Shown here: in pieces, positions 36,240-45,998 of the stretch
How positions within the stretch are numbered: position 1 is the stretch's first letter
Layout: the number at the start of each line of letters is the position of its first letter
Assembly: GCA_963733265.1 (NCBI GenBank)
Contig: CAVTCF010000002.1
Span: 1-64,000, forward strand
Direction: 5' to 3'
DNA length: 64,000 nt
Source: PALSA-1006 sp963733265
Lineage (GTDB): Bacteria; Pseudomonadota; Gammaproteobacteria; Burkholderiales; Gallionellaceae
Notes under the pieces: model-generated
Told to the model about the DNA's origin: nothing
Seen by the model: only the letters and a program-made list of their open reading frames with translations
Databases searched by the model: none
Translations under genes and position numbers: made by a program

Positions 36240-37679
36240 ATGGCAAGATACATTACAAAATCAAAAATTCTTTCTGGACTTAAGTGTCCCAAAAAACTCT
36301 GGCTACAAACCAATAAACCTGAACTGGCAATCCATTCTGCTACTTCTGAGCTTAATATTTCCAAAGGAATTGAAATAGGCAACCTGGCCAGAGGCAACTA
36401 TCCGGAAGGCACTCTTGTCGAGAATGTTGATCGGCCTGACCTTGCAATTGCCGAAACTAAAGCTCTGATGAAATCCAATGATGCGCCGATACTTGAGGCG
36501 GCCTATCACTTTGAAGATTGCTTCATCCGTGCCGACATCATGGCTCCTACTGAAGCAGGCTGGCGAATGATTGAGGTCAAATCATCGGGAGGCGTCAAAG
36601 AACATTACCTGAGTGACTGCGCGATTCAGGTATGGGTAGCTCAGAAGGCTGGAGTGAAAATTCAACAGATTGTTGTGGCACACGTTGATACTAGCTTTGT
36701 GTATGTCGGCGATGAAAACTATGACGGGTTACTTGTTGAAGCGGATGTGACTGAAGCTGTAAACGAGTTACTGCCGGAAGTGCCGGCTTGGCTAGCAAAT
36801 CATCGGGATATTCTGAAGAATCCAATACCGCAAACCAGGATGCGATCACATTGCAAGGAATGTGATTTTAAAGAACACTGTGAATCAGAGCAAACCGAAT
36901 ATCCGTTGTCCATACTACCGAATGGCCGGAAGGTGATAGCTGAATTGCAGGATGCGGGTTTCGAGGATGTGCGAAACATTCCTGTTGGACTGCTTACAAA
37001 TGATCGACATATAAAAGTCTGGCAGTCGACCTGTACAAATCTGCCGATTATTTCGCCAATCCTGAAAACCGAATTTGAAAAGTTACCTTATCCACAATTC
37101 TACCTAGACTTCGAAACGATCAACTTCGCCATTCCGCGCTGGGCTGGCACACGTCCTCATCAGCAGCTTCCATTCCAATGGTCATGTCATATTGATAGGC
37201 AAAGTGGGGAATTGGAGCATCGTGAGTTTTTAGATACGAGAGGCAATGCTCCTATGCGCGCTTTTGCAGCAAATTTGATTGCGGCTGTTGAGATTGATGG
37301 TCCAATTATCGTTTATGGAACATTTGAAAGTACAGTACTAAAGACCTTAATTGAATTTTGCCCTGATCTTGAAATTCCCATAGACAACATTATTGATAGA
37401 TTGGTGAATTTGTTGCCATGGCTACAGAATCATTACTACCATCCGGCGATGAAGGGATCTTGGTCAATCAAAGCGGTTCTGCCAACTGTGGCACCTCATC
37501 TGAATTACTCGCAACTTGATGATGTTAAAAACGGCACTCTGGCACAACTTGCCTACTTGGACATCATCAATCCCGGGACTGGGCAAGCTGTGCGCGAACA
37601 AAAGATTTTCAATCTGTTGAAATACTGTGAATTGGATACCAAGGCAATGGTGGAGGTGGTGAGGTTTTTCATCTATTGA
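36240..37679 (+). CDS. Cas4-like plus DEDD nuclease (DUF2779)
   Basis: A 479-residue protein that reads as two nuclease parts. The N-terminal half is RecB/Cas4-like: Cys16 (GLKCPKKLW), an RADIM Asp, IEVKSS as the (D/E)xK pair, and a Cys group HCKECDFKEHC near 205 that with Cys16 could hold an Fe-S cluster. The C-terminal half is DUF2779-like with FYLDFETINFA (Asp and Glu), TFESTVLK and YCELDTKAM, like a DEDD exonuclease. It lies beside the recombinase in the accessory island. A DNA or RNA processing or defence role is possible but not shown. Confidence 0.8.
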   Translation: MARYITKSKILSGLKCPKKLWLQTNKPELAIHSATSELNISKGIEIGNLARGNYPEGTLVENVDRPDLAIAETKALMKSNDAPILEAAYHFEDCFIRADIMAPTEAGWRMIEVKSSGGVKEHYLSDCAIQVWVAQKAGVKIQQIVVAHVDTSFVYVGDENYDGLLVEADVTEAVNELLPEVPAWLANHRDILKNPIPQTRMRSHCKECDFKEHCESEQTEYPLSILPNGRKVIAELQDAGFEDVRNIPVGLLTNDRHIKVWQSTCTNLPIISPILKTEFEKLPYPQFYLDFETINFAIPRWAGTRPHQQLPFQWSCHIDRQSGELEHREFLDTRGNAPMRAFAANLIAAVEIDGPIIVYGTFESTVLKTLIEFCPDLEIPIDNIIDRLVNLLPWLQNHYYHPAMKGSWSIKAVLPTVAPHLNYSQLDDVKNGTLAQLAYLDIINPGTGQAVREQKIFNLLKYCELDTKAMVEVVRFFIY

Positions 37680-38026
37680 ATACTAATATTGAGATGAGGA
37701 AAAAAATGAAATTATAAAATGGAAATATAGTATCGAGTGGCGATGAGATCGAATTTATGTCCGAACACACTTTGCGTACATTTATCCATCATCACGATAT
37801 ATTTATCCTCACCTTTTCGATTAACAATATAACACCAGCCTCAAAAGATGTAGATGGTTGACTTACTGTTCTTAGAACTATCATGTCATCGCGCAATACA
37901 CCCCATAAGCTTGATTAGCCCATTCGCTACTTTCACCGGCAAGAAGTGATGAAAATTGATGCTTTTTGGGAACATGTTCAGATGGAGTTTGTGCAATGAT
38001 ATGGTCTCTACAATTGCTTTGAGTAA
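37680..38026. other. gene-less spacer in the island
   Basis: No frame of note; only short chance frames. AT-rich throughout. It probably carries the promoter of the next gene, though no clear ribosome site is seen before 38027. Confidence 0.45.
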
Positions 38027-39304
38027 ATGAATATGAAAAATATAATTAACCCAGATGATAATTTTAATTTTTTGATGTTGTTAGAAGACTCAACCAAAAC
38101 CACTGATGGAATTGAATCGCTAATGGATGAAGCGGAAAAATATTTTGATGGAAAGTCGAATGGTAAAGTTATTAAAAAAATAAGCAGACAATGGCTAATT
38201 CAGAGTAAAGAGTCACCATTTTTGGAATTGCTAAATGAGTGTGAATTGAATTGGAATGAATTTAATGCAGATATTCCGAAATTCATAATCAAGAAAATAC
38301 AAGAAACACTTAGGAAATCTGAAAAAGGCAATGTTGATCTCGCCGAACTATTTGCACTGTCGAATCAATTGACTTCAATTTTAAAGAATGTCGACTGGTA
38401 TTCGAAAGTTAATACTAGAGATTTAGCTCGAAGTTTGATTACTAATTTGGGCAATAGGTATTTTGTTACTGCGATAAATGTTGTTTACGAGTTTGCAAAA
38501 GTAAACTTGCCTAGCGATGAACCTGTCCCCAAGCAACTTTTAGCAAAATATAAGAAAATAAAAGCGATGGCATATTTTCTAGCATATGCGGGATCTCTTT
38601 TAATAATATATAAAATACCTGAAAATAATTTCTGGGAGAAAAGTTTGTGTAGAGTCTGCTTTAGAAGAACAGAACTTGGCAGTGCTTCTTGCAAATTTCA
38701 CCGTTCTGATAATGCTAATCATGACAAATACCTATTGGGTAGAAAGATTCTAAAAGCTTTAAAAGTAACTGAGCCAGAGAAATATCGATACTGGGAAGAT
38801 TTAAAGAAGGACACTAATAAATTCAAGTTAGAGGAGTTTGAACTTAATTTGTCTTATGATAAACCTGTATATGACTTGAAGGAATGGACGAAAACCTTAA
38901 TTTCTTTTATTAAAAGCAAACCTGTTCTTGGTACTCGGTTATCCATTGAGAAAATTGAACAATTCCAAAATTGGGTTGAAGTTGTCGATTATCTGCGTAA
39001 TCAACTGGAAAATCCTGAGGAGAAGTCAAATCATCCTCTTGCTGTTACGACATGGTTGGCGCTGGCAGCTGATTGGTTTGAATTTGAAAATATGTTTGTA
39101 TCAAAAGAAGGCAATATATATAAAAAAGCTAAAGGATTCGATTTGCCACCTCGTCAGCTATTTTTAAATGAGTTTCTGAAAGAACGAAATTTTGATATTG
39201 ATAAAATTACGCTAAAATTTGGATATAATAAAACTTGGATTAAAAAGCTCATTTATGGTGATAAAGAATTACTTGAAATTTACTTAGAGAATCAAATTTC
39301 CTAA
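38027..39304 (+). CDS. hypothetical protein with CxxC...CxxH motif
   Basis: A 425-residue protein of markedly AT-rich codon use, unlike the flanking core genes, suggesting transfer. Near residue 207 the spacing SLCRVCFRRTELGSASCKFH gives a Cys2-Cys-His set that could bind zinc. The C-terminal part (NKTWIKKLIYGDKELLE) looks like a helix-turn-helix end. No known family is recognised. It could be a regulator or part of a mobile or defence module. An alternative ATG lies two codons downstream. Confidence 0.6.
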   Translation: MNMKNIINPDDNFNFLMLLEDSTKTTDGIESLMDEAEKYFDGKSNGKVIKKISRQWLIQSKESPFLELLNECELNWNEFNADIPKFIIKKIQETLRKSEKGNVDLAELFALSNQLTSILKNVDWYSKVNTRDLARSLITNLGNRYFVTAINVVYEFAKVNLPSDEPVPKQLLAKYKKIKAMAYFLAYAGSLLIIYKIPENNFWEKSLCRVCFRRTELGSASCKFHRSDNANHDKYLLGRKILKALKVTEPEKYRYWEDLKKDTNKFKLEEFELNLSYDKPVYDLKEWTKTLISFIKSKPVLGTRLSIEKIEQFQNWVEVVDYLRNQLENPEEKSNHPLAVTTWLALAADWFEFENMFVSKEGNIYKKAKGFDLPPRQLFLNEFLKERNFDIDKITLKFGYNKTWIKKLIYGDKELLEIYLENQIS

Positions 39305-39627
39305 ATGCAAAATTGATACAAGATAGTGATAGATATTTTGCATCATATAATTGCATTGATAAATCCATACAACACAGTTTGTTGGGCCATTCAAAATGGA
39401 AATGGTTTTCTGAAAAGACACGAATTCAGAACTGAAAGAAGATTGGCTTGAACATTTTCAAATAGTATATTTTGAAAAATTGAATTGCCTGTAACCGGTC
39501 AAAGATCGGCGGAAAGTTAACAGTTGTGTGATGCAAACTTATATTGCAAACCCAGCAAGTGATCGTTCAATGTAATTTGAATTCGAATGCCAGCACTTAT
39601 TTGGTATCTTTCAGAACAGGATTACAA
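39305..39627. other. gene-less spacer in the island
   Basis: Two convergent genes end on either side of it. AT-rich, without a recognisable gene or a clear hairpin terminator. Confidence 0.45.
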
Positions 39628-40641
39628 TTAGTGCATTTCGCCCTTCACTAATCGTGTTAGCTCCGCTGCTCTATTCATGTTGCAAGATAAATGTTTGCGT
39701 ACCGCTCTAGCCGTTGTACGGCAATTACCTTCGCGAATGTCTTGTATCAGCTTAAGTAATTGCGGATCTCGGTCGGATATTCCTGACATTTCCAAATTTC
39801 CGTCCTGTTTAACGTTATCAATAACGGGTGTTTCTCCTTTAACTTGCGCAATCTCGGGCGCATTCCTGTTGTCTGGTTTGACTTGCATCAAAAGACTCTT
39901 AACTGAAAAATATTCTTTTACATTGGATTCCGAATTAGTCTCAACAACATTATCATTGGCCATTAGACCACCTTTTTTCATGTTGTCTCTTTTTTGCAAT
40001 AAGTCGCTCCAAAGGAAAGCTGCACTTAACTCAGTCAGCACAAAAAAAGCGAATGAATTTATGAGTGTTACTGTTGAGGCAGTAACGCTAAAAACATCAG
40101 TAACTAAACTTGCTAAGGGGCTAGAGGTATTGGTAACAGTTGTAGTAACCAAGTCACCCTTTAATGAATCAATCAGTTCCGAAAGCTTTATCTTGCGTCT
40201 GGCTTCGGAAATCTCAATTTTAAGTGCTGCTATTTTTCTGGAATCATGCTCAAGAGAAAGCTCCGCCGTTACCAATGTTATTGGCCTCGCTACGATTGCG
40301 TTGCGCTCTGAAGTAAGAGCAGTAACACGCTGGGTAACACGGGTTACAGCTTCAGAATTGGCCGACCTTACATCGCCAGTCGTCTTTGTCGCTGAGGCAA
40401 AGTATGACATATTTAATAACATCGTAACAAAAGCCGCAATCGAAACTATTACCCATTTCTTCACCCCTCCTTTTCGTGCTGGTAAGAATTGAGTGATTAA
40501 TGACGCGCTAACCGCTATGCCGATATAAATACATCTATCGATAAAGCCAGTTCCTAGATTCATGCCTGACATCACCGCAATAGTGATTCCAGTGATTGTC
40601 AAAATTGATGCAGTTATCGTTAAAATGATTCTTGGCAACAT
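39628..40641 (-). CDS. membrane protein with coiled coil, unknown
   Basis: A 337-residue protein with three membrane segments in the first 75 residues, a charged helical stretch of about 75 residues (SERNAIVARP to KLSELIDSLK), a further hydrophobic segment near 190-215, and a soluble C-terminal region ending in TTARAVRKHLSCNMNRAAELTRLVK, which could be helix-turn-helix-like. ACGGAG before the inner ATG supports a start at 40641 rather than one nine codons upstream. This layout occurs in proteins of conjugative or phage-like elements, but no family is recognised. Confidence 0.55.
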   Translation of the reverse strand: MLPRIILTITASILTITGITIAVMSGMNLGTGFIDRCIYIGIAVSASLITQFLPARKGGVKKWVIVSIAAFVTMLLNMSYFASATKTTGDVRSANSEAVTRVTQRVTALTSERNAIVARPITLVTAELSLEHDSRKIAALKIEISEARRKIKLSELIDSLKGDLVTTTVTNTSSPLASLVTDVFSVTASTVTLINSFAFFVLTELSAAFLWSDLLQKRDNMKKGGLMANDNVVETNSESNVKEYFSVKSLLMQVKPDNRNAPEIAQVKGETPVIDNVKQDGNLEMSGISDRDPQLLKLIQDIREGNCRTTARAVRKHLSCNMNRAAELTRLVKGEMH

Positions 40642-40839
40642 GGCGTGCTCCGTTAATTCATTTCTCATTTATAAGAAATCACCAGCGATAACGTTCGTCA
40701 GAATCTCGTTAATCATTCTCATTAAGATTGCTTCCTTGTGGGAATTCTTCCCCAAAACTATAGTGCAAGTATCTGATTTATAATGATGCTAAATGCACGA
40801 ATTTTTTATAATATTGTTAAGCAAAAAATACATAACGTA

Positions 40840-41334
40840 ATGATTAAAAATAAAAAAATAGGAGTTCTATTTATTTGCATGGGCAATATTTGCCGATCTC
40901 CCACTGCCGAGGCAGTTTTCCGCAACTATGTCGAGAAAGCCGGGCTAAGTCAGCAAATCATGATTGACTCCGCTGGTACCCACGATTACCACATTGGTGA
41001 TCTTCCTGACAGCCGTACACAAAAAGCTGCAACCCTACGCGGTTATGACATGAGCAAGCTGAGAGGACGTCAAGTGGAAGAGGCCGATTTTGAGCGATTT
41101 GATTATGTGCTTGCAATGGATGAGGCGAATTTGACTATATTGCAACTTTTGCGTCCCGCTAACGCGCGCAGCCATCTGGGATTGCTTTTGGCGTTTGCCG
41201 AGCGTCATAGTGAAAGTGAAGTCCCGGATCCATACTATGGTGGGGCAGAAGGTTTTGAACGCGTTCTGGATATGGTCGAAGACGGTGCAGAAGGATTGCT
41301 AAAGCATATCTGCAAAGAGCATTTAGGCTATTGA
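40840..41334 (+). CDS. low-molecular-weight protein-tyrosine phosphatase
   Basis: A 164-residue phosphatase with the P-loop near the N-terminus (CMGNICRSP; Cys13 nucleophile, Arg19) and the general-acid Asp in VPDPYYGG. The start at 40840 places the P-loop at the normal distance; a longer frame starts 57 bases upstream in AT-rich sequence. It is the first core gene after the island, convergent with RNase E and separated from it by a terminator hairpin. Confidence 0.92.
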   Translation: MIKNKKIGVLFICMGNICRSPTAEAVFRNYVEKAGLSQQIMIDSAGTHDYHIGDLPDSRTQKAATLRGYDMSKLRGRQVEEADFERFDYVLAMDEANLTILQLLRPANARSHLGLLLAFAERHSESEVPDPYYGGAEGFERVLDMVEDGAEGLLKHICKEHLGY

Positions 41335-41353
41335 TGCTCAAATATTGGGGAAT

Positions 41354-41387
41354 AAAAAAACCGCACGATGATCGTGCGGTTTTTTTA
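41354..41387. terminator. bidirectional Rho-independent terminator
   Basis: CCGCACGAT, a single-base centre and ATCGTGCGG form a strong stem, with an A-run on the left and a T-run on the right. It lies between two convergent genes, so it can end transcription from both the phosphatase and the rne side. Confidence 0.9.
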
Positions 41388-41399
41388 TAGCAACGTTGC

Positions 41400-44015
41400 T
41401 TACTGACGCTGCTGTGTTTCGATCAATACTAGCGGTTCATTATTTTCAGCCGTGTAAATTTCACGTGGGCGTTGACGGCGACGCGGAGCGTGATTGCGAA
41501 CTTCCTGTGTAGGTACCACTGTAGCAGCCTTGTTTGGATCCGTTTCGATCATGACAAGCCCAACCTCGCTGAGCGACGAAATAATACTTGTCGATGCAGG
41601 AGGGGTACTATCATTCGCCTGAACAATTTCGGCTACAGGTGTAGTTACAGCCGGGGCAGGGATAGGTTCGCTTATGACGGGTTCTACAAAGCTGGAAACA
41701 GGGGGAGCGATGAACTTGCTTTCTGCTTCAACGTCGGTTACAGCTACGGCTTCAACCTCGGCTTTAGTTTCTGCCACGGTTTTAATCGGGTCAACTGGTG
41801 TTGGTGCCGCAACGTGATGTCGCAATTCGACTTCAGTCACAACCGCTGGGCTGGTGTCGGGTACATGTTCTACATTATGGGCTGAGGTTTCGTGCGTGAT
41901 GGGTTCAGTCACGGCGGTCTCATTGCTCTCGGGTTGAACGCTGGCTAGCTGATCACGACGCTCGCGTTCCCGGCGACCACCACGACGACCGCGTTTGCGA
42001 CCTTGATTGCCACCTTCTTCCGAATTTTGCTCATTCGGTACAGCCGGTTTGGCTGCTTCCAAAACAGGTTTTTCAACATTGTTAGGAACCGGGCGCGGTG
42101 GGCGTGGTGGACGCTCTGCACGGACTTCTTGCTGTTGTGGTTTGGGTTGCTGATTGTTTTCGGTACGCTGGGCAGTGACGTCTTCACGATCCCGACGCGG
42201 TTTGTTGCGTTGACGGTTGCCTTGTTGCTGTCCCCCTTCCTGACGATCACCCCGATTATTGTCGCGTTCACGGCGCGGATTTTGCGGGCGTGCTTTTGCG
42301 GGTGACTCGGCCGGTTTGGTTTTTTCCTTCGAACCAAATAACCAACCAAACAATTTGCCAAAAAATGAAGTTGTCTCAACTTTTTTTGCCTCATGTTTCG
42401 GTGCCGGTTGAGCAGGGGTAATACCTTTGACTGCCGCCTGTGGTCGCTGGGCTTTTACTTCTTGTGCGGTAGCCGCAGTGGTAATCACTTTGTTCTCTTC
42501 GGGTCTTTCTACCAGCTTGTAACTTGCTTGCAGATGTTCCGCAGTGATGTCGTCTTGGCGCAAACGGTTCACGGTGTAATGCGGGGTTTCCATGTGCGGA
42601 TTTGGAATCAGCGTAATGCTGACTTTTAAACGCGACTCGATAAGGTGAATGTCGGAACGCTTTTCATTCAGCAGAAAAGTGGCGACATCAACCGGCACTT
42701 GTGCGTGAATAGCGGCACTGCTGTCCTTCATCGCTTCTTCCTGAATGATGCGCAGGATGTTGAGTGCGGAAGATTCAATGCCGCGAATATGACCAATGCC
42801 GTTACAGCGGGGACAGGGCGCATAGCTGGATTCTTCCAGACTCGGTGCCAGACGTTGACGCGACAATTCCAATAATCCAAAGCGCGAAATCTTCGAAGTT
42901 TGCACACGGGCTCGGTCGTAACGCAGCGCATCGCGCAAACGATTTTCCACTTCGCGCTGGTTCTTGCTTGATTCCATGTCGATGAAGTCGATAACAATCA
43001 GCCCACCCAAGTCGCGCAAGCGCACTTGACGCGCGATTTCATCGGCGGCTTCCAGATTTGTATTCAACGCAGTCGTCTCGATGTCGGAGCCGCGTGTGGA
43101 ACGTGCCGAGTTGATGTCGATTGCGGTAAGTGCTTCGGTATGGTCAATAACGATGGCGCCGCCGGAAGGCAGATTGACCTGACGGGCATGGGCTGATTCG
43201 ATCTGATGCTCTATCTGAAAGCGTGAGAACAAAGGTACATCGTCATGATAACGCTTGATGCGGTTTACATTGTCCGGCATTACCGTACCCATGAAGGCAC
43301 GTGCTTGTTCGAATATGTCGTCGGTGTCGATCAGAATTTCACCGATTTCCGGATTAAAGTAATCGCGGATGGCACGAACTACCAAGCTGCTTTCCAGATA
43401 AATCAGGGAAGGCGCTTTTTCGGTTTGGGCCGCACCTTCGATAGCATCCCATAATTGCTTGAGGTAATTCAGATCCCATTGCAATTCTTCAAGGTTGCGA
43501 CCGATACCGGCAGTGCGGGCGATAATGCTCATGCCCTGTGGGACTTCAAGTTGCGCCAGCACATCGCGCAACTCGTTGCGGTCTTCACCCTCGATACGGC
43601 GTGATACGCCACCGCCGTTGGGGTTGTTGGGCATCAGCACGATATAACGACCAGCCAGGCTGATAAAGGTCGTAAGCGCAGCCCCTTTGTTGCCGCGTTC
43701 GTCTTTTTCGACCTGAACCAACAGCGATTGCCCTTCTTTTAGCGCTTCCTTGATTGACGGGCGGTTTCCTGCACCTACTTGATAATATTGGGAAGAGACT
43801 TCTTTAAAGGGTAGAAAACCGTGACGTGTGCCGCCGTACTCGACGAAACAGGCTTCGAGACTAGGCTCGATGCGGGTGATAATTGCTTTGTAGATGTTGC
43901 TCTTGCGTTGTTCTTTACCGGCTGTCTCAATGTCCAGATCAATTAGTTTTTGACCATCAACAATGGCGACGCGAAGTTCTTCCGGTTGCGTCGCATTAAA
44001 TAACATGCGTTTCAT
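41400..44015 (-). CDS. rne: ribonuclease E
   Basis: An 871-residue endoribonuclease E. S1 domain about 37-120, 5'-sensor, then the DNase-I-like active site with Asp300 (TAIDINS) and Asp343 (VIDFIDM), and the zinc link Cys401/Cys404 (CPRCNGIG). The C-terminal 350 residues are low-complexity, rich in Arg, Gln and Pro (PRRERDNNRGDRQEGG) and then Ala/Val/Glu, as expected for the degradosome scaffold. It is divergent from rluC with a long 5' leader, in which known rne autoregulation would act. Confidence 0.96.
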   Translation of the reverse strand: MKRMLFNATQPEELRVAIVDGQKLIDLDIETAGKEQRKSNIYKAIITRIEPSLEACFVEYGGTRHGFLPFKEVSSQYYQVGAGNRPSIKEALKEGQSLLVQVEKDERGNKGAALTTFISLAGRYIVLMPNNPNGGGVSRRIEGEDRNELRDVLAQLEVPQGMSIIARTAGIGRNLEELQWDLNYLKQLWDAIEGAAQTEKAPSLIYLESSLVVRAIRDYFNPEIGEILIDTDDIFEQARAFMGTVMPDNVNRIKRYHDDVPLFSRFQIEHQIESAHARQVNLPSGGAIVIDHTEALTAIDINSARSTRGSDIETTALNTNLEAADEIARQVRLRDLGGLIVIDFIDMESSKNQREVENRLRDALRYDRARVQTSKISRFGLLELSRQRLAPSLEESSYAPCPRCNGIGHIRGIESSALNILRIIQEEAMKDSSAAIHAQVPVDVATFLLNEKRSDIHLIESRLKVSITLIPNPHMETPHYTVNRLRQDDITAEHLQASYKLVERPEENKVITTAATAQEVKAQRPQAAVKGITPAQPAPKHEAKKVETTSFFGKLFGWLFGSKEKTKPAESPAKARPQNPRRERDNNRGDRQEGGQQQGNRQRNKPRRDREDVTAQRTENNQQPKPQQQEVRAERPPRPPRPVPNNVEKPVLEAAKPAVPNEQNSEEGGNQGRKRGRRGGRRERERRDQLASVQPESNETAVTEPITHETSAHNVEHVPDTSPAVVTEVELRHHVAAPTPVDPIKTVAETKAEVEAVAVTDVEAESKFIAPPVSSFVEPVISEPIPAPAVTTPVAEIVQANDSTPPASTSIISSLSEVGLVMIETDPNKAATVVPTQEVRNHAPRRRQRPREIYTAENNEPLVLIETQQRQ

Positions 44016-44380
44016 TTTTTTCTCTCCCGCGCTCTAACACGGGCAGAACAAAGCTACGCGCTAATTAGCACGAAAGAATGAGGGTATTGCAAACTTGTTG
44101 TAAGTTGTTATAACGACGATATTTCAAGTTTTTATTCTCGTTTTAGCTTGTCTGTTTTAATTATTCGAGTGTTGCCAAAATAGTTGGCAGCACACTAAAA
44201 ATCTATCTGCTGATGCTTTGAGCGCGCAAATCAATTACCATCACTGCTTGTCTCCGGTGAGTGAGTTAACCGGGCGGGGCTGCTTCGTAGGCGGCTTGAT
44301 TGCCTGCCACAGGTTGGACGGGGAAAATGAACATCCCGTTTCACGAAGGCGCACACACTAGGTGCTAAGTATATTTCAAA
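44016..44380. promoter_or_regulatory. rne-rluC divergent leader region
   Basis: A 365-base spacer with no gene. It must hold the promoter and 5' untranslated leader of rne on the - strand and the promoter of rluC on the + strand. A GC-rich part near 44270-44330 (GGGCGGGGCTGCTTCG) may fold. In E. coli the rne leader mediates autoregulation; whether this leader does is not shown by the sequence. Confidence 0.6.
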
Positions 44381-45313
44381 ATGAATAGTTTAAGCAAAGA
44401 ATCTGTCACTTGGCTGGAAATAGATGAAAACAGTACGGGGCAGCGTATTGATAACTTCCTGTTTCGTCACCTTAAAGGTGTGCCAAAAAGCCATGTTTAT
44501 CGCATCCTGCGGGGTGAGATAAGAGTTAACAAGAAGCGCGTAGATCAGACCTATAGACTACAGTTAGGCGATTTACTGCGCATTCCGCCGATACGCGTCG
44601 CTGAAAAACCGGAAAGCGAATTTGTTCCAGCGACTGAATTTCCTATCCTTTTTGAGGACGAAGCCTTACTTGCGATCAATAAACCGGCGGGTACGGCAGT
44701 GCATGGCGGCAGCGGGGTAAGCTTCGGCGTGATCGAACAATTACGCAGTGCGCGTCCGCAAGCCAAGTTTTTGGAACTGGTACACCGGCTTGACCGCGAG
44801 ACTTCCGGTGTGTTGTTGGTCGCAAAGAAACGTTCTGCGCTGACCGGCTTGCACGAGATCATGCGCGAGGGTAACAGCGACAAACGTTATTTCACTTTGG
44901 TGCTGGGGCAATGGAAAAATGCCAAGCAGCACGTGAAATTGCCACTGCACAAGTTTGATACCCCGCAAGGAGAAAAGCGCGTGATGGTGCGCGAAGACGG
45001 CAAGGAATCGCATACCATTTTTACTTTGCAAAAAAGCTGGACGGAATTTACCTTGCTGGAAGCTCAACTAAAAACAGGACGTACTCACCAGATACGCGTG
45101 CATCTATCGCATCTGGGGTTCCCTATTGCTGGCGACGATAAATACGGTGACTTCGCACAAAATAAAGAACTGGCAAAGCGCGGATTGAAGCGCATGTTTT
45201 TGCATGCACACTGCATCGCGTTTAACCATCCTCTGACCGGCGAACTGCTAAGCATCAGTGCTCCGTTACCGCCTGAATTGCAAAAGTTTTTGGATAAACT
45301 AGACCCTAAGTGA
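44381..45313 (+). CDS. rluC: 23S rRNA pseudouridine synthase C
   Basis: A 310-residue RluA-family synthase with an N-terminal S4 RNA-binding domain (about 18-70) and catalytic Asp138 in HRLDRETSG. The RTHQIRVHLSHLG stretch near 237 is also typical. RluC modifies three uridines in 23S rRNA; divergent placement beside rne is common in proteobacteria and supports RluC rather than RluD. No strong ribosome site, but no better start. Confidence 0.92.
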   Translation: MNSLSKESVTWLEIDENSTGQRIDNFLFRHLKGVPKSHVYRILRGEIRVNKKRVDQTYRLQLGDLLRIPPIRVAEKPESEFVPATEFPILFEDEALLAINKPAGTAVHGGSGVSFGVIEQLRSARPQAKFLELVHRLDRETSGVLLVAKKRSALTGLHEIMREGNSDKRYFTLVLGQWKNAKQHVKLPLHKFDTPQGEKRVMVREDGKESHTIFTLQKSWTEFTLLEAQLKTGRTHQIRVHLSHLGFPIAGDDKYGDFAQNKELAKRGLKRMFLHAHCIAFNHPLTGELLSISAPLPPELQKFLDKLDPK

Positions 45314-45453
45314 CAGCCTGTTAACCTTGTTCGGGTTGCTACGAATTGGACTAACAAATAGAATGTTAAATAAGCCTGATTCTGCTAATCTTTCTCTGGA
45401 TGTTGCCGATAACAGGGTTATAGACCACTTGGGTGTGGTCGATAGGAGATGCC

Positions 45454-45777
45454 ATGCGCTATGTGTCCAGTATCCCACCCGTCACCACGAGTCCGCGTGC
45501 TAGGCAAGTGAGTGCTTTGTCTGCCGTTCAGGCGGTGAAGCCGGTTCACGCACCCTTGCAGACTGTACCCTACGTTGCTCTCAATACAGAACATCAAGCA
45601 TCCATTCCTGTTGTTGAACAGCAACAGCATCGTGATATTCCGGTTATAGATCGTCGAAATTATTGCCGTCGTGTTAATCACCTTGCCGTTTTGGTAGAAC
45701 TCCGTTCCGGGATTGATCGTCGTCGCCGCAATTTACGCGAAGGCGATGTTGCCGAACACATTGACGAAGTTGTTTGA
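45454..45777 (+). CDS. hypothetical protein
   Basis: A 107-residue polar protein with many Val, Gln and Arg residues, no membrane segment and no known domain. TAGGAG before the ATG at 45454 supports that start over one 21 bases upstream. The C-terminal part (RRNYCRRVNHLAVLVELRSGIDRRRRNLREGD) is strongly basic. Possibly a small regulator; not recognised. Confidence 0.5.
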   Translation: MRYVSSIPPVTTSPRARQVSALSAVQAVKPVHAPLQTVPYVALNTEHQASIPVVEQQQHRDIPVIDRRNYCRRVNHLAVLVELRSGIDRRRRNLREGDVAEHIDEVV

Positions 45778-45780
45778 ATC

Positions 45781-45885
45781 TCTCCGGGTTCAATTCCCCG
45801 CCCCTTGGGGCGATGGCAGGCGACAGCCTGCGGGTTTGACTGGGGGGCGATACCCCGGAGCTTGCTGTGGGGTTCTTCATTTGCG
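45781..45885. repeat. GC-rich repeat-like hairpin cluster
   Basis: A run of short inverted repeats (CCCCGCCCCTTGGGGCG, GGCGACAGCCTGC, GGGGGGCGATACCCC) after the small gene. It looks like a dispersed REP-type intergenic element found between genes of many proteobacteria; copies elsewhere in the genome cannot be checked here. Chance frames on the other strand arise from it. Confidence 0.5.
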
Positions 45886-45998
45886 GACAAGGGTACCTGT
45901 CAAATTATGTTAACTATATCAGGGCAATTAACAACAAATTATTTATCGGAAAGAGTGTAAGTTGTCTTTCCATTGTTGTTATTTGGGTAACGCTTTGC

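Noticed and set aside
37755..37859. 34-codon frame in the island spacer
   Set aside because: No ribosome site, no likeness, and length expected by chance in AT-rich sequence.
45781..45815. tRNA-like GGTTCAATTCC stretch
   Set aside because: It resembles a T-loop, but no acceptor, D-arm or anticodon arm can be folded around it; it belongs to a GC-rich repeat.
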